Part shown: piece after piece, positions 1 to 9,800 of the stretch
Numbering within the stretch: the first letter of the stretch is position 1
Layout of the letters: each line of letters starts with the position of its first letter
From: Pseudomonas sp. ANT_J12
GTDB lineage: Bacteria; Pseudomonadota; Gammaproteobacteria; Pseudomonadales; Pseudomonadaceae
DNA: 64,000 bases
Direction: 5' to 3'
Assembly: GCF_008370045.1 (NCBI RefSeq)
Contig: NZ_VOBN01000004.1
Span: 372,001 to 436,000, forward strand
Translations under genes and position numbers: made by a program
Notes under the pieces: generated by a model
Seen by the model: the letters and a program-made list of their open reading frames with translations, nothing else
Told to the model about the DNA's origin: nothing
Database searches by the model: none

Positions 1-272
1 ACGGCGCCGACGGCGCGCTTGAGCACCGTGCGCCGACTGGCTTGTGGGCGATCCAGACTGGCCATGGCCAGTGCCGGCGGCAAATCGGCAAAGCGTTGGC
101 GCAGCATTTGCGCTTTCTGCCAGGCCTGCTCGTGGCTGGAATGGCTATCGCGCCAGCTCTGCAGGTTGGCGCGATCCCGCTCGTTGGCGCTACCGGACTC
201 CATCAGCGCCAGCCACTGCGCGGCGGCCCGCACAACCTGACGGGCTTCGGCTGACGGCGGCGAACCGATCAC
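1..272 (-). CDS. FecR-type anti-sigma factor / iron-transport regulator, N-terminal part
   Basis: The gene runs off the left edge, so only about 90 N-terminal residues are visible. It starts with a GTG whose bases overlap the TGA of the upstream sigma factor gene (GTGA), a typical sign of translational coupling. The cytoplasmic N-terminus (EARQVVRAAAQWLALMESG, then a WRDSHSSHEQAWQKA segment) is the FecR N-terminal domain that binds a FecI sigma factor. FecR proteins cross the inner membrane and relay occupancy of a TonB-dependent receptor to the sigma factor; the membrane segment and C-terminus lie outside the window. Family call is firm, substrate unknown. Confidence 0.85.
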   Translation of the reverse strand, partial: MIGSPPSAEARQVVRAAAQWLALMESGSANERDRANLQSWRDSHSSHEQAWQKAQMLRQRFADLPPALAMASLDRPQASRRTVLKRAVGA

Positions 273-778
273 AGCTCCACCAGCAGGCAATGTTCGTAGG
301 CCTGAGCCATGTAGCGCTTGATCGTGCGTTCGGAGACTTGCAGGCGTTCGGCGATTTCCGAGTAGCCCAGGCCTTCCAGCTGGCTCCAGAGAAACGCTCG
401 TCGCACCGGGCTTGGCAAGCCATCGAGCAATTCGTCCAGGGCTTGCAGGGTTTCGAGGAGGATCCAGCGCTGTTCCGGGGACGGCACGCAGTCCTCCGGC
501 AGCAACGCCAAGGCATTGAGGTAGGCTTGTTCGAGGCTGCGGCGCTTGTAGAAGTTGGTCAGCAGTCGCTTGCCGACTGTGGCCAGGTAGGCGCGGGGTT
601 CTTGCAGGTCTGCGATGCGCTGGGAGCTGGCGAGCAAGCGCACGAACGTATCCTGACTGAGGTCTGCCGCATCACAGCCATTGCCCATGCGTCGACTCAA
701 CCAGCTTTCCAGCCAGCCACGGTGGTCGCGGTACAGGTCGTGGAAGGTTTGCCCCGTCGGCATCGCTGCATCACTCAT
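269..778 (-). CDS. FecI-type ECF RNA polymerase sigma factor
   Basis: The 169-residue protein has the two-domain ECF layout. Region 2 lies near residues 15-75 (LYRDHRGWLESWLSRR, then CDAADLSQDTFVRLL) and region 4 near 105-160 with a helix-turn-helix (LEGLGYSEIAERLQVSERT). The DAADLSQDTF core and the downstream FecR gene mark it as an iron-starvation sigma of the FecI subfamily, which directs transcription of a TonB-dependent siderophore receptor gene. The receptor would be expected just left of the window. The start has a moderate Shine-Dalgarno and a Fur-like site upstream, which fits iron repression. Confidence 0.9.
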   Translation of the reverse strand: MSDAAMPTGQTFHDLYRDHRGWLESWLSRRMGNGCDAADLSQDTFVRLLASSQRIADLQEPRAYLATVGKRLLTNFYKRRSLEQAYLNALALLPEDCVPSPEQRWILLETLQALDELLDGLPSPVRRAFLWSQLEGLGYSEIAERLQVSERTIKRYMAQAYEHCLLVEL

Positions 779-807
779 CTAAAGGAACCCTGCGCGAAGA
801 AATATTT

Positions 808-830
808 TAAATGCGACTCATTCTAATTAG
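808..830 (-). promoter_or_regulatory. possible Fur box upstream of the FecI-type gene
   Basis: On the minus strand the stretch contains TTAGAATGAGTCGCATTTA, an imperfect match to the A/T-rich NATWAT-style Fur repeats, about 30 bp before the sigma start. Fur control is usual for fecI-type genes in Pseudomonas. The match is weak and was made by eye. The rest of 831-1056 shows no gene. Confidence 0.35.
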
Positions 831-1057
831 TGATGGGACTTCAAATAAAGCGCTTTGTGCGGTTTGCACCCAGTAAATACTTGAATAAGTGACTGACAGA
901 GGGGGATTACGGCGCGTAAGCACCGGTTGGTCAGGGCTGCGGGCCATTGAGGGGAATTATCACGAAACGTCAGAATTCATTGCTGATCCGCGCTGGGTCG
1001 GCGGATGCGAATCCCTGAAGGCCAGGGCAAAGGAAGGAAAAGCCAAATCGCAGACAC

Positions 1058-1088
1058 AAAAAACCCCGGTCTTTCGACCAGGGTCTTT
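1058..1088 (-). terminator. rho-independent terminator of the tRNA-Val/Asp/Asp operon
   Basis: Reading the minus strand, CCCTGGTCGAAAGACCGGGG forms a GC-rich hairpin followed by TTTTTT. It lies about 70 bp beyond the last tRNA-Asp and is the natural end of that transcript. Confidence 0.85.
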
Positions 1089-1160
1089 GCTATCGACTCG
1101 AAGTCAGCCAGCGGCTTTTCTTCGTAGCTCCAAGGCGTTCAGTGGGCCTTGAGGCAGATA

Positions 1161-1237
1161 TGGCGCAGCGGACGGGACTCGAACCCGCGACCCCCGGCGT
1201 GACAGGCCGGTATTCTAACCGACTGAACTACCGCTGC
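1161..1237 (-). tRNA. tRNA-Asp (GTC), copy 2
   Basis: A 77-base cloverleaf on the minus strand begins GCAGCGGTAGTTCAGTCGG, has the anticodon arm CCGGCCTGTCACGCCGG with anticodon GTC, carries the T-arm GGTTCGAGTCC, and ends with encoded CCA. It is identical in sequence to the copy at 1329-1405 and is the last gene of a Val-Asp-Asp operon. Confidence 0.97.
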
Positions 1238-1328
1238 GTATCGCTTTGAGCTTTCGCTCAAGTAACTCGTCTGACTGAAAGCTTCGAGGCTTTCAATCTC
1301 GAACCAGGTAAAACCTGCTTCGCAAATA

Positions 1329-1405
1329 TGGCGCAGCGGACGGGACTCGAACCCGCGACCCCCGGCGTGACAGGCCGGTATTCTAACCGACTGAACTACC
1401 GCTGC
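1329..1405 (-). tRNA. tRNA-Asp (GTC), copy 1
   Basis: Same 77-base sequence as the neighbouring copy, with anticodon GTC and encoded CCA. The 91-bp spacer between the two copies has no gene. The pair is an ordinary tandem duplication of an abundant tRNA. Confidence 0.97.
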
Positions 1406-1460
1406 GCGTCGGTGGAGGCTTTTAAAAGCTTCCATCTTGCTTTCGCAAGACTCTCGGAAG

Positions 1461-1536
1461 TGGTGGGTGATGACGGGATCGAACCGCCGACATTCTGCTT
1501 GTAAGGCAGACGCTCTCCCAGCTGAGCTAATCACCC
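1461..1536 (-). tRNA. tRNA-Val (TAC)
   Basis: A 76-base cloverleaf starts GGGTGATTAGCTCAGCTGG and has anticodon arm GTCTGCCTTACAAGCAGA (anticodon TAC), a normal T-arm and encoded CCA. It is the first gene of the minus-strand Val-Asp-Asp operon. Confidence 0.97.
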
Positions 1537-1559
1537 GGTTTGCATCTCCGAGGCCGCGA

Positions 1560-1588
1560 AATTTACGCAGGTAGCGAACCTAAGTCAA
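1560..1588 (-). promoter_or_regulatory. sigma-70 promoter of the tRNA-Val/Asp operon
   Basis: On the minus strand a TTGACT -35 (1583-1588) is separated by exactly 17 bp from a TAAATT -10 (1560-1565), followed by a GC-rich discriminator (TCGCGGCC) about 25 bp before the mature tRNA-Val. Strong -35, ideal spacing and GC discriminator are typical of stringently controlled stable-RNA promoters. Confidence 0.75.
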
Positions 1589-1734
1589 TAGCAGGATTGA
1601 AGTTTTTTCAAAATAGCTGCAAGAAGGCAGCTTCAAGTCGCAAGCTACAAGCGACAAGTAAAAGCAGGATTGCGTATTCAAGCCTGCACGTGGTCGCCTT
1701 TACTTGCAGCTTGCCGCTAGAAACTTACAGCTCT

Positions 1735-2508
1735 CTACGCGTAGACCATCTTCTTGGTCATGCCGCCATCGACCACGAACTCCTGGCCCGTGACGAAACC
1801 GGCGTTGCGCGATAACAGCCACGCCACCATCGCCGCCACGTCCTCGACTGTCCCTACCCTGCCCGCCGGATGCTGGGCATGGTCGGCATCGGTCAGGGGT
1901 TCTGCACGCCGTGCAGCCGGGTCCCGGGCATCGATCCAGCCTGGGCTGACCGCATTGACGCGGATCTCCGGCCCCAGGCTGATCGCCAACGCGTGAGTCA
2001 GGGCCAACAGTCCGCCCTTGCTCGCCGCGTAAGCCTCGGTGTCCGGTTCCGACTGCCCGGCGCGGGTCGAGGCCAGGTTGACGATCGCACCGTTGTGGGC
2101 GCGCAGGTACGGCGCACAGTGCTTGGCCAGCAACATCGGCCCACTGAGGTTGACCGCCAATACACGGTTCCAGTACGCCAGGTCGAGGCTTTCAAGAGTG
2201 ATGTTGTGCGGGTCGGCGACCGCCGCATTGCACACCAGCGCATCCAGGCGCCCGAACTGCCCCAAGACCTCAGCGACGCCCAATGCCACCTGCCCTTCGT
2301 TCGACACGTCCATGGCGATGAACCAGGCGTTGTCGCCCAGCACCTTCGCCACTTTCGAACCGCGCACGCGATCCAGGTCCGTCAGCACCACCTGCCAGCC
2401 TTCGCTGATCAGCCAGGCCGCGATGCCCAGGCCAATGCCCCGCGCGGCACCGGTGACCAGCGCAACGCGGCCATGGGTGCCTGTACTCGGCGTCGACAAC
2501 TCGATCAC
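1735..2508 (-). CDS. SDR family NAD(P)-dependent oxidoreductase
   Basis: This 257-residue classical short-chain dehydrogenase has the Rossmann motif TGAARGIG near residue 19, an NAA-type motif ([11 protein letters not shown]) near 93, and the catalytic Ser and YAASK motif near 146-165. It closes with [12 protein letters not shown], common in FabG-like and sugar/alcohol dehydrogenases. The GTG start overlaps the metZ stop (GTGA), so the two are translated from one message. The substrate cannot be read from the sequence. Its place after metZ is common in Pseudomonas, but a role in methionine synthesis is not implied. Confidence 0.9.
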   Translation of the reverse strand: MIELSTPSTGTHGRVALVTGAARGIGLGIAAWLISEGWQVVLTDLDRVRGSKVAKVLGDNAWFIAMDVSNEGQVALGVAEVLGQFGRLDALVCNAAVADPHNITLESLDLAYWNRVLAVNLSGPMLLAKHCAPYLRAHNGAIVNLASTRAGQSEPDTEAYAASKGGLLALTHALAISLGPEIRVNAVSPGWIDARDPAARRAEPLTDADHAQHPAGRVGTVEDVAAMVAWLLSRNAGFVTGQEFVVDGGMTKKMVYA

Positions 2509-3716
2509 AAGGCAGCCAAACCGCGCGCCAGATCGGCTTGCAGGTCGGCCACGTCTTCCAGGCCGACCGCAATGCGGATCAGGCTGTCACGGATCCCCGC
2601 GGCTTCACGCTCTTGCGGCGCCAGACGGCCGTGGGAGGTGGTGCTCGGGTGGGTGATGGTGGTCTTGGTGTCACCGAGGTTGGCGGTGATGGAAATCAAA
2701 CGGGTCGCATCGATAAAGCGCCAGGCGCCCTCTTTGCCACCCTTGACTTCAAAACTCACGACCGCGCCGAAGCCTTTCTGCTGACGCAAGGCCAGTTCGT
2801 GCTGCGGATGGCTCTTGAGACCGGCGTAATGGACTTTCTCGATGCCGTCCTGCTGCTCCAGCCACTCGGCCAGTTGCTGGGCGTTGGCGCAGTGCGCCTT
2901 CATCCGCAGGTTCAGGGTTTCGAGGCCCTTGAGGAAGATCCAGGCATTGAACGGGCTGAGGGTCGGCCCGGCGGTGCGCAGGAAACCGACGATTTCTTTC
3001 ATCTGTTCGCTACGACCCGCGACCACGCCGCCCATGCAACGGCCCTGGCCGTCGATGAACTTGGTCGCCGAGTGCACGACGATGTCCGCGCCCAACTTCA
3101 ACGGTTGTTGCAGGGCCGGGGTGCAGAAGCAGTTGTCGACCACCAGCATCGCGCCCTTGGCGTGAGCGATGTTCGACAGTTCGGCGATGTCCACCAACTC
3201 GGCCAGCGGGTTGGATGGCGATTCGACGAACAGCAATTTAGTGTTGGCCTTGATCGCCGCATCCCAGCCGGACAAGTCCGCCAGAGGCACGTAATCGACT
3301 TCAATGCCAAAGCGCTTGAAGTACTTCTCGAACAGGCTGATGGTCGAACCGAACACGCTGCGCGAAACGAGCACGTGGTCACCGGCGCTGCACAGGCTCA
3401 TCACCACCGCCATGATCGCGGCCATGCCGGTGGCCGTGGCCACCGCTTGCTCAGCGCTTTCCAGCGCAGCGATACGCTCTTCGAACGCACGCACGGTCGG
3501 GTTGGTGTAACGCGAGTAAACGTTGCCCGGCACTTCACCGGAGAAACGCGCCGCCGCGTCGGCAGCGGTACGGAATACATAGCTGGAAGTGAAGAACATC
3601 GGATCACCGTGCTCGCCTTCCGGCGTACGGTGCTGACCGGCGCGTACGGCCAGGGTATCGAACGCTACGCCATCGAGGTCGCTGTCCAGCCGACCGGCAT
3701 CCCAATCCTGACTCAT
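2505..3716 (-). CDS. metZ: O-succinylhomoserine sulfhydrylase
   Basis: This PLP enzyme of the Cys/Met metabolism family makes homocysteine directly from O-succinylhomoserine and sulfide in methionine synthesis. The 403-residue protein has the family signature around [14 protein letters not shown], with Lys219 as the Schiff-base lysine, and the PLP-contacting YSRYTNPT segment near 67-74. The start chosen (ATG with AAGGAG seven bases upstream) gives [10 protein letters not shown]; a longer in-frame extension has no ribosome site. The gene follows purF after a REP pair and is coupled to the downstream SDR gene. Confidence 0.95.
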   Translation of the reverse strand: MSQDWDAGRLDSDLDGVAFDTLAVRAGQHRTPEGEHGDPMFFTSSYVFRTAADAAARFSGEVPGNVYSRYTNPTVRAFEERIAALESAEQAVATATGMAAIMAVVMSLCSAGDHVLVSRSVFGSTISLFEKYFKRFGIEVDYVPLADLSGWDAAIKANTKLLFVESPSNPLAELVDIAELSNIAHAKGAMLVVDNCFCTPALQQPLKLGADIVVHSATKFIDGQGRCMGGVVAGRSEQMKEIVGFLRTAGPTLSPFNAWIFLKGLETLNLRMKAHCANAQQLAEWLEQQDGIEKVHYAGLKSHPQHELALRQQKGFGAVVSFEVKGGKEGAWRFIDATRLISITANLGDTKTTITHPSTTSHGRLAPQEREAAGIRDSLIRIAVGLEDVADLQADLARGLAAL

Positions 3717-3780
3717 GCTGTCACTCCTTGCCTTGCTCGGTAGTAGATACAAAACCGGCCTGGAGGGGGACACCCGTTAT

Positions 3781-3872
3781 TGTAGGAGCGAGGCTTGCCC
3801 GCGAAGGGGTCGCCACATTCAACATCACTGTTGCCTGTGACACCGCCTTCGCGGGCAAGCCTCGCTCCTACA
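3781..3872. repeat. paired REP element (REPIN), family A
   Basis: Two copies of the Pseudomonas REP core TAGGAGCGAGGCTTGCCCGC lie in inverted orientation about 40 bp apart, and can fold into a long stem-loop. They sit between purF and metZ. Four more pairs of the same core occur at 18711, 32216, 39476 and 43240. Confidence 0.95.
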
Positions 3873-3891
3873 GATACAGGCCGGTAGTTAC

Positions 3892-5397
3892 TCAGTTGTT
3901 ATACAGATCAATGATCGCACTGACTGCCTGGGTCTTGACCTTGGAGGCATCGTTACGTGCCTGCTCGATCTTGTTCAGGTAAGCCTCGTCGACGTCGCCG
4001 GTCACGTACTGGCCGTCGAACACCGCGCAATCGAACTTCTCGATCTTGATCTTGCCGCCGCCGACCGCTTCGATCAAGTCAGGCAAGTCCTGATAGATCA
4101 GCCAGTCGGCGCCGATCAGGTCAGCCACGTCCTGGGTCGAACGGTTGTGGGCGATCAGCTCGTGGGCGCTCGGCATGTCGATGCCATAGACGTTCGGGTA
4201 GCGAACGGCTGGCGCGGCGGAGCAGAAGTAGACGTTTTTCGCGCCGGCTTCACGGGCCATCTGGATGATCTGCTTGCAGGTGGTGCCGCGAACGATGGAA
4301 TCGTCCACCAGCATCACGTTCTTGCCGCGGAATTCCAGTTCGATGGCGTTGAGCTTCTGGCGTACGGATTTTTTCCGTGCGGCCTGGCCCGGCATGATGA
4401 AGGTCCGGCCGATGTAGCGGTTCTTCACGAAGCCTTCGCGGAACTTGACGCCCAAGTGGTTCGCCAGCTCCAGGGCCGCGGTACGACTGGTGTCCGGGAT
4501 CGGGATGACCACGTCGATGTCGTGCTCAGGACGCTCACGCAGGATCTTGTCGGCGAGCTTCTCGCCCATGCGCAGGCGGGCCTTGTAGACCGAGACGCCG
4601 TCGATGATCGAGTCCGGACGCGCCAGGTAGACGTGTTCGAAGATGCACGGGGTCAGGGACGGGTTGGTCGCGCACTGACGGGTGTGCAGCTTGCCGTCTT
4701 CAGTGATGTAGACCGCTTCGCCCGGTGCCAGGTCGCGAATCAGGGTGAAGCCGAGCACGTCCAGGGACACGCTTTCGGAGGCGATCATGTACTCGACGCC
4801 TTCGTCGGTGTGACGCTGGCCGAAGACGATCGGGCGGATGCCGTGCGGGTCACGGAAACCGACGATGCCGTAACCGGTGACCATCGCCACGACCGCGTAG
4901 CCACCGACGCAACGGTTGTGCACGTCAGTCACGGCGGCGAATACGTCTTCTTCGGTTGGCTGCAACTTGCCGCGCTGGGCCAGTTCGTGTGCGAACACGT
5001 TGAGCAGCACTTCCGAATCGGAGTTGGTGTTGACGTGGCGCAAGTCAGATTCGTAAATCTCCTTGGCCAGCTGTTCAACGTTGGTCAGGTTACCGTTGTG
5101 CGCCAGGGTGATGCCGTAAGGCGAGTTGACGTAAAACGGTTGAGCTTCGGCCGAGGTCGAACTGCCTGCGGTCGGGTAACGCACATGGCCAATGCCCATG
5201 TGACCGACCAGGCGCTGCATGTGACGCTGATGGAACACGTCACGCACCAGGCCATTGTCCTTGCGCAGGAATAACCGGCCATCATGGCTGGTCACGATAC
5301 CGGCAGCGTCCTGGCCGCGGTGCTGGAGCACGGTTAGCGCGTCATACAGCGCCTGATTGACGTTCGACTTACCGACGATACCGACGATGCCACACAT
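3892..5397 (-). CDS. purF: amidophosphoribosyltransferase
   Basis: PurF carries out the first committed step of purine synthesis, transferring ammonia from glutamine to PRPP to give 5-phosphoribosylamine. The 501-residue protein starts MCGIVGIVG, so removal of Met exposes the N-terminal nucleophile Cys of the class II glutaminase domain (1-230). The phosphoribosyltransferase domain follows, with the PRPP loop [14 protein letters not shown] near 360. An ATG three codons upstream is possible but would bury the nucleophile. It lies 42 bp after cvpA, the conserved cvpA-purF arrangement. Confidence 0.97.
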   Translation of the reverse strand: MCGIVGIVGKSNVNQALYDALTVLQHRGQDAAGIVTSHDGRLFLRKDNGLVRDVFHQRHMQRLVGHMGIGHVRYPTAGSSTSAEAQPFYVNSPYGITLAHNGNLTNVEQLAKEIYESDLRHVNTNSDSEVLLNVFAHELAQRGKLQPTEEDVFAAVTDVHNRCVGGYAVVAMVTGYGIVGFRDPHGIRPIVFGQRHTDEGVEYMIASESVSLDVLGFTLIRDLAPGEAVYITEDGKLHTRQCATNPSLTPCIFEHVYLARPDSIIDGVSVYKARLRMGEKLADKILRERPEHDIDVVIPIPDTSRTAALELANHLGVKFREGFVKNRYIGRTFIMPGQAARKKSVRQKLNAIELEFRGKNVMLVDDSIVRGTTCKQIIQMAREAGAKNVYFCSAAPAVRYPNVYGIDMPSAHELIAHNRSTQDVADLIGADWLIYQDLPDLIEAVGGGKIKIEKFDCAVFDGQYVTGDVDEAYLNKIEQARNDASKVKTQAVSAIIDLYNN

Positions 5398-5438
5398 GCG
5401 ACGCAACCCCTACTTAATGGATCTGAACTGAGCACCAC

Positions 5439-5999
5439 TCACTGAGGCGTTTTGGCCGTCGGCAAGAGGTGTTCCTTGAACGGTAATTCAGCGGGTACGC
5501 TGATACCGCTGGCAAGCCACTGACTGCTCCACCCGAGAATCAGGTTTTTGGACCAATCTGCGACCAATAAAAATTTTGGCACGAGCTGTGATTCTTTCCA
5601 CCAGCTGTCCTGCTGTACCGGCCCCAGGCTCAACAGCCCGACCGCCACGACCACCAGCAACACGCCACGCGCGGCGCCGAAGGCCATGCCGAGGAATCGA
5701 TCGGTTCCGGACAACCCGGTCACACGAACCAATTCGCCGATAAGATAATTGATCATTGCGCCGACGATTAACGTGGCGATAAACATGATGGCGCAGCCCG
5801 TGATCACACGGGCCGATGGCGTTTCGATGTATCCGGCGAGGTACTCGGACAATGAACCACCGAACATCCAGGCAACAGCTCCTGCGATGATCCAGGTCAC
5901 CAGCGATAACGCTTCTTTGACGAAGCCGCGGCTCAGACTGATCAATGCGGAGATGGCGACGATTGCAACGATCGCCCAGTCAACCCAGGTAAATGGCAC
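5439..5999 (-). CDS. cvpA: CvpA family membrane protein
   Basis: This 186-residue inner-membrane protein matches CvpA over its whole length (MPFTWVDWAIVAIVAISALISLSRG start, about four hydrophobic helices, RGVLLVVVAVGLL near 110). CvpA was named for colicin V production in E. coli and affects envelope homeostasis; its biochemical role is not settled. The gene sits between the SPOR-domain gene and purF in the usual order. Confidence 0.93.
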   Translation of the reverse strand: MPFTWVDWAIVAIVAISALISLSRGFVKEALSLVTWIIAGAVAWMFGGSLSEYLAGYIETPSARVITGCAIMFIATLIVGAMINYLIGELVRVTGLSGTDRFLGMAFGAARGVLLVVVAVGLLSLGPVQQDSWWKESQLVPKFLLVADWSKNLILGWSSQWLASGISVPAELPFKEHLLPTAKTPQ

Positions 6000-6097
6000 A
6001 GTGCAGCCTACAGACGGATAAGGCGGCGCATTTTAGCAGAGCCCATGCTTATCGGTAAGCTGCGATTGTCAGTGCATTTCAAATCGGGGCGATAGTG

Positions 6098-6724
6098 TTA
6101 GCCACGCTCAGGCTGGAAACGTACGACAAAACCTTTCAGGTTCTGCTGGCGGCCCAACAAGTCACGCAGGCGATCGGCTTCTGCGCGCTCGATAAGCGGC
6201 CCGACAAACACCCGGTTCTTGCCATCGGCGGTACGGATGTAAGCGTTGTAGCCCTGGCTGCGCAGGGATTTCTGCAGGCTTTCGGCACTGGCGCGGCTCG
6301 ACAGGCTGGCCAGTTGCACCGACCAACTGACCGACAGGCCATTGGCATCGACGCGGCTCTGGGTGGTGTCCGGTTTCGCCGGTGCGGCGGCAATTGGCTG
6401 GGACGGTGCCGGCTTGGCAGCAGGAGCCGGAGCCGAAGCGACTGGAGCAGCCGGTGCAATCGGCATCGTCGGTGCTTGCTGATCGGCGATTTCGTCGTCG
6501 CTCGGTACTGGTTCCTGAGGCAAGGCTTGCGGCTCAGGCACCACCACCGGTTCGACCTGCACTTGCGGTACCGCAGGGGCTTGCGGCGCAGACGGCGCCT
6601 GCACCGTGACCTGACGCTGTTCGTCCTGACGGGAAAACAGCATCGGCAAGAAAATCACCGCCAGCGCCACCAATACCAGGGCACCGACCATGCGCTGTTT
6701 GTACGCCTTATCCAGCAAAGCCAT
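6098..6724 (-). CDS. SPOR domain-containing protein (DedD-like)
   Basis: The 208-residue protein has a short cytoplasmic N-terminus ([12 protein letters not shown]), one membrane helix (VGALVLVALAVIFLPMLF), a long Pro/Ala/Val-rich periplasmic linker, and a C-terminal SPOR domain (WSVQLASLSSRASAESLQKSL through the end) that binds denuded septal glycan. DedD-type proteins help cell division. The start chosen has GGAGG eight bases upstream and overlaps the end of folC by 17 bp, implying translational coupling. Confidence 0.9.
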   Translation of the reverse strand: MALLDKAYKQRMVGALVLVALAVIFLPMLFSRQDEQRQVTVQAPSAPQAPAVPQVQVEPVVVPEPQALPQEPVPSDDEIADQQAPTMPIAPAAPVASAPAPAAKPAPSQPIAAAPAKPDTTQSRVDANGLSVSWSVQLASLSSRASAESLQKSLRSQGYNAYIRTADGKNRVFVGPLIERAEADRLRDLLGRQQNLKGFVVRFQPERG

Positions 6725-8015
6725 TTGCCGCTTCCTCCGTGGAGCGCCGAGCCAGCCATTCAAGGGCCTCGGCAACACAATAAAATGATCCGAACAACAG
6801 AATCTCGTCGTCGCTCGTCGCCAGTGCGCACTGCCCTTCCAGGGCGGCCGTCACACTGCCATAGGACGTTACCGACGCGCCAAGGTTCTGCAACGCCGCG
6901 TGTAATTCTTCGACCGGACGCGACCGCGGCGAATCCAGCGGCGCTACGGCCCATGACTGGACACTAGCATTCAATTCGCCAACGACACCATCCAGATCCT
7001 TGTCCGCCAGCAAACCGAACACCGCCAGGCGCTTGCCGACCGGCGGACGACTGGCCAGGCGCCGGGCCAGATACTCCGCTGCATGGGGATTGTGCCCCAC
7101 ATCCAGTAACAAATTCAGGCGCTTGCCTTCCCAGTCGAACTGTCGGCGATCAAGTCGACCAACGATCCGCGTAGCTTTCAACGCTTCAACAATCTGTGTA
7201 TCGACCCACGGCAAACCCGTCAGCAAATAAGCCTGCAACGCCAACGCCGCGTTTTCCATCGGCAGATCGAGCAACGGCAGGTCATGCAGTTCGACCACAT
7301 GCCCTTGAGCATCGAGGCCGCGCCATTGCCAGTTGTGATCGGTAATGCCAAGGTCGAAATCGCGCCCACGCAGGAAAAACGGGCAAGCCAGCTCGCGCGC
7401 CTTGTCCAGCAGGGGTTGGGGAGGATTCAGATCACCACAGAGCGCAGGCGCGCCCTGACGGAAGATGCCGGCCTTCTCGAAGGCCACGGATTCACGGGTA
7501 TCGCCCAGGTAATCGGCGTGGTCCACGCCAATACTGGTGACGAGTGCGATGTCCGCATCGACCACGTTGACCGTGTCCAGACGCCCGCCGAGGCCGACTT
7601 CCAGCACCACCGCATCAAGACTGGCCTGTTGAAACAGCCAGAACGCCGCCAGGGTGCCCATTTCGAAGTACGTCAGGGACGTTTCGCCACGCCCGGCCTC
7701 GACCGCCGCAAACGCTTCGCACAGCTCGGCGTCAGTGGCTTCGACGCCATTGACCTGCACCCGCTCGTTGTAACGCAGCAGGTGCGGAGAATTGTAGACA
7801 CCCACATTCAGGCCCTGAGCCCGCAGCAATGAAGCCACGAACGCACAGGTAGAACCCTTGCCGTTGGTGCCGGTGACCGTGATCACCCGAGGCGCCGGCT
7901 TGCCCAGTCCCATGCGGGACGCTACCTGTTGCGAGCGCTCCAGGCCCATGTCGATGGCCGAAGGGTGCAACTGCTCAAGGTAGGCGAGCCATTCGCCAAG
8001 GGTACGTTGGGTCAT
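6708..8015 (-). CDS. folC: bifunctional tetrahydrofolate synthase / dihydrofolate synthase
   Basis: FolC adds glutamate to dihydropteroate and to tetrahydrofolates, using ATP. The 435-residue Mur-ligase-type protein has the P-loop [10 protein letters not shown] near residue 46 and a C-terminal ligase domain beginning about residue 300 ([19 protein letters not shown]). Its ATG overlaps the accD stop (ATGA) and its 3' end overlaps the SPOR gene, so accD-folC-dedD form one tightly packed unit. Confidence 0.96.
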   Translation of the reverse strand: MTQRTLGEWLAYLEQLHPSAIDMGLERSQQVASRMGLGKPAPRVITVTGTNGKGSTCAFVASLLRAQGLNVGVYNSPHLLRYNERVQVNGVEATDAELCEAFAAVEAGRGETSLTYFEMGTLAAFWLFQQASLDAVVLEVGLGGRLDTVNVVDADIALVTSIGVDHADYLGDTRESVAFEKAGIFRQGAPALCGDLNPPQPLLDKARELACPFFLRGRDFDLGITDHNWQWRGLDAQGHVVELHDLPLLDLPMENAALALQAYLLTGLPWVDTQIVEALKATRIVGRLDRRQFDWEGKRLNLLLDVGHNPHAAEYLARRLASRPPVGKRLAVFGLLADKDLDGVVGELNASVQSWAVAPLDSPRSRPVEELHAALQNLGASVTSYGSVTAALEGQCALATSDDEILLFGSFYCVAEALEWLARRSTEEAANGFAG

Positions 8016-8932
8016 ATGTTCGCAGGTACCGGTGGAACCACGATCGGCTCGATAGGGGCGGCGACGAATTTCGGCGTCGGCAGGCCCATCATTTGTGCCA
8101 GCAGGTTGCCCAGACGCGGACGCAGTTCCTGGCGGTGGATGATCATGTCGATCGCGCCGTGTTCCAGCAGGAACTCGCTGCGCTGGAAACCTTCCGGCAG
8201 TTTTTCACGCACGGTTTGCTCGATTACGCGCGGACCGGCGAAGCCGATCAGGGCTTTTGGCTCGCCGACGATCACGTCGCCCAGCATGGCCAGACTGGCG
8301 GAAACGCCGCCGTAGACCGGATCGGTCAGCACCGAGATGAACGGGATGCCTTCTTCACGCAGACGCGCCAGGACCGCCGAGGTCTTGGCCATTTGCATCA
8401 GGGAGATCAGGGCTTCCTGCATCCGCGCGCCACCGGAGGCGGCGAAGCAGATCATCGGGCATTTGTTTTCCAGTGCGTAGTTGGCGGCGCGCACGAAGCG
8501 CTCACCGACGATGGCGCCCATCGAGCCGCCCATGAAGGAGAACTCAAACGCGGAAACCACCACTGGCATACCCAGCAGGGTGCCGCTCATGGAGATCAGG
8601 GCATCTTTCTCGCCGGTGGCTTTTTGCGCGGCGGTCAGGCGGTCCTTGTACTTCTTGCCGTCGCGGAATTTCAGACGGTCAACCGGCTCCAGGTCCGCGC
8701 CCAGTTCGGCACGGCCTTCGGCGTCGAGGAAAATGTCGATGCGGGCGCGGGCGCCGATACGCATGTGGTGGTTGCACTTGGGGCAAACGTCCAGGGTCTT
8801 TTCCAGCTCCGGACGATACAGCACAGCCTCGCAAGACGGGCATTTGTGCCACAGACCTTCAGGCACCGAGCTCTTCTTGACCTCGGAACGCATGATCGAA
8901 GGGATCAGTTTGTCTACTAACCAGTTGCTCAT
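8012..8932 (-). CDS. accD: acetyl-CoA carboxylase carboxyltransferase subunit beta
   Basis: AccD with AccA transfers the carboxyl from biotin to acetyl-CoA, the first step of fatty acid synthesis. The 306-residue protein has the N-terminal zinc ribbon ([11 protein letters not shown]...CPKCNHH, Cys pairs near 31-34 and 50-53) and the carboxyltransferase core with the oxyanion segment [12 protein letters not shown]. Length is normal. The 175-bp gap before it contains a small perfect hairpin, GGTCAG-AAAAA-CTGACC at 9035-9051, of unknown role. Confidence 0.97.
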   Translation of the reverse strand: MSNWLVDKLIPSIMRSEVKKSSVPEGLWHKCPSCEAVLYRPELEKTLDVCPKCNHHMRIGARARIDIFLDAEGRAELGADLEPVDRLKFRDGKKYKDRLTAAQKATGEKDALISMSGTLLGMPVVVSAFEFSFMGGSMGAIVGERFVRAANYALENKCPMICFAASGGARMQEALISLMQMAKTSAVLARLREEGIPFISVLTDPVYGGVSASLAMLGDVIVGEPKALIGFAGPRVIEQTVREKLPEGFQRSEFLLEHGAIDMIIHRQELRPRLGNLLAQMMGLPTPKFVAAPIEPIVVPPVPANI

Positions 8933-9107
8933 GCTTTCTTTCTCCAGTACCGGCGGCCCGAACGCTTTGGTTCGCAGCCCCGCGTATGCCCTTGAGCTAA
9001 ATTCATGTGTGTGGCGATGATCGCCGGATGGCCGGGTCAGAAAAACTGACCTGCGTACAACCCGAAAACCCTCAGCCTCTTTTCTACAGAGCTGTGGACG
9101 GCGGCAG

Positions 9108-9737
9108 TTAGCCAGCCGTCACATCACGTACCGCTTTGATGAATGCCTGGATCTTCGCGTGATCCTTGATGCCCTTGCTCGCCTCTACCCCGCCGCTGAC
9201 GTCCACCGCGTAAGGCCGGACCCGCGCAATCGCCTCGGCGACGTTGTCCGGGGTCAAACCGCCGGCAAGGATAATCGGTTTGCTCAAGCCTTGCGGTATC
9301 AGTGACCAGTCGAACGCTTCGCCGGTTCCGCCGGGTACGCCTTCGACGTAAGCGTCAAGCAGGATACCGCTGGCACCTGCAAACGCATCGCATGCCGCAC
9401 CAATGTCATCCCCGGCCTTGACCCGCAGGGCCTTGATGTAAGGACGATTCCAGCTTTCGCATTCGCCAGCGTCTTCGTCGCCGTGAAACTGCAACAGATC
9501 CAGCGGCACGGCGTCGAGGATTTCTCCCAACTCGCAGCGACTGGCGTTGACGAACAAACCCACGGTGGTCACGAACGGCGGCAAGGCCTTGATAATCGCC
9601 CTCGCCTGCGCAAACGTCACCGCCCGTGGGCTTTTGGCGTAAAACACAAAGCCGATGGCATCGGCCCCGGCCTCGACTGCCGCCAACGCATCTTCTATGC
9701 GGGTAATCCCGCAAATCTTGCTGCGAACGGCTGACAT
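9108..9737 (-). CDS. trpF: phosphoribosylanthranilate isomerase
   Basis: TrpF catalyses the Amadori rearrangement in tryptophan synthesis. The 209-residue (beta/alpha)8 protein has the signature [12 protein letters not shown] at the N-terminus with the catalytic Cys, LLQFHGDED in the middle, and the phosphate-binding [10 protein letters not shown] and [14 protein letters not shown] segments. The start taken is the ATG giving [10 protein letters not shown]; an upstream in-frame ATG adds 16 residues without similarity. It is 63 bp after truA. Confidence 0.96.
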   Translation of the reverse strand: MSAVRSKICGITRIEDALAAVEAGADAIGFVFYAKSPRAVTFAQARAIIKALPPFVTTVGLFVNASRCELGEILDAVPLDLLQFHGDEDAGECESWNRPYIKALRVKAGDDIGAACDAFAGASGILLDAYVEGVPGGTGEAFDWSLIPQGLSKPIILAGGLTPDNVAEAIARVRPYAVDVSGGVEASKGIKDHAKIQAFIKAVRDVTAG

Positions 9738-9800
9738 GTCGATAGAACCCCAAGGCAAATCCGAGAAAGTCCCGGATGGTAACAAATGCGTTCGAGGGCG

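Noticed and set aside
889..1152. An 87-codon open frame before the tRNA-Asp genes
   Set aside because: It runs through the tRNA operon terminator, has no ribosome site, and no recognisable product.
1161..1536. A possible integration site or island at the tRNA genes
   Set aside because: No integrase, direct repeat of a tRNA end or composition change is seen on either side; the same holds for the arrays at 34.4-34.9 kb and tRNA-Asn at 44.0 kb.
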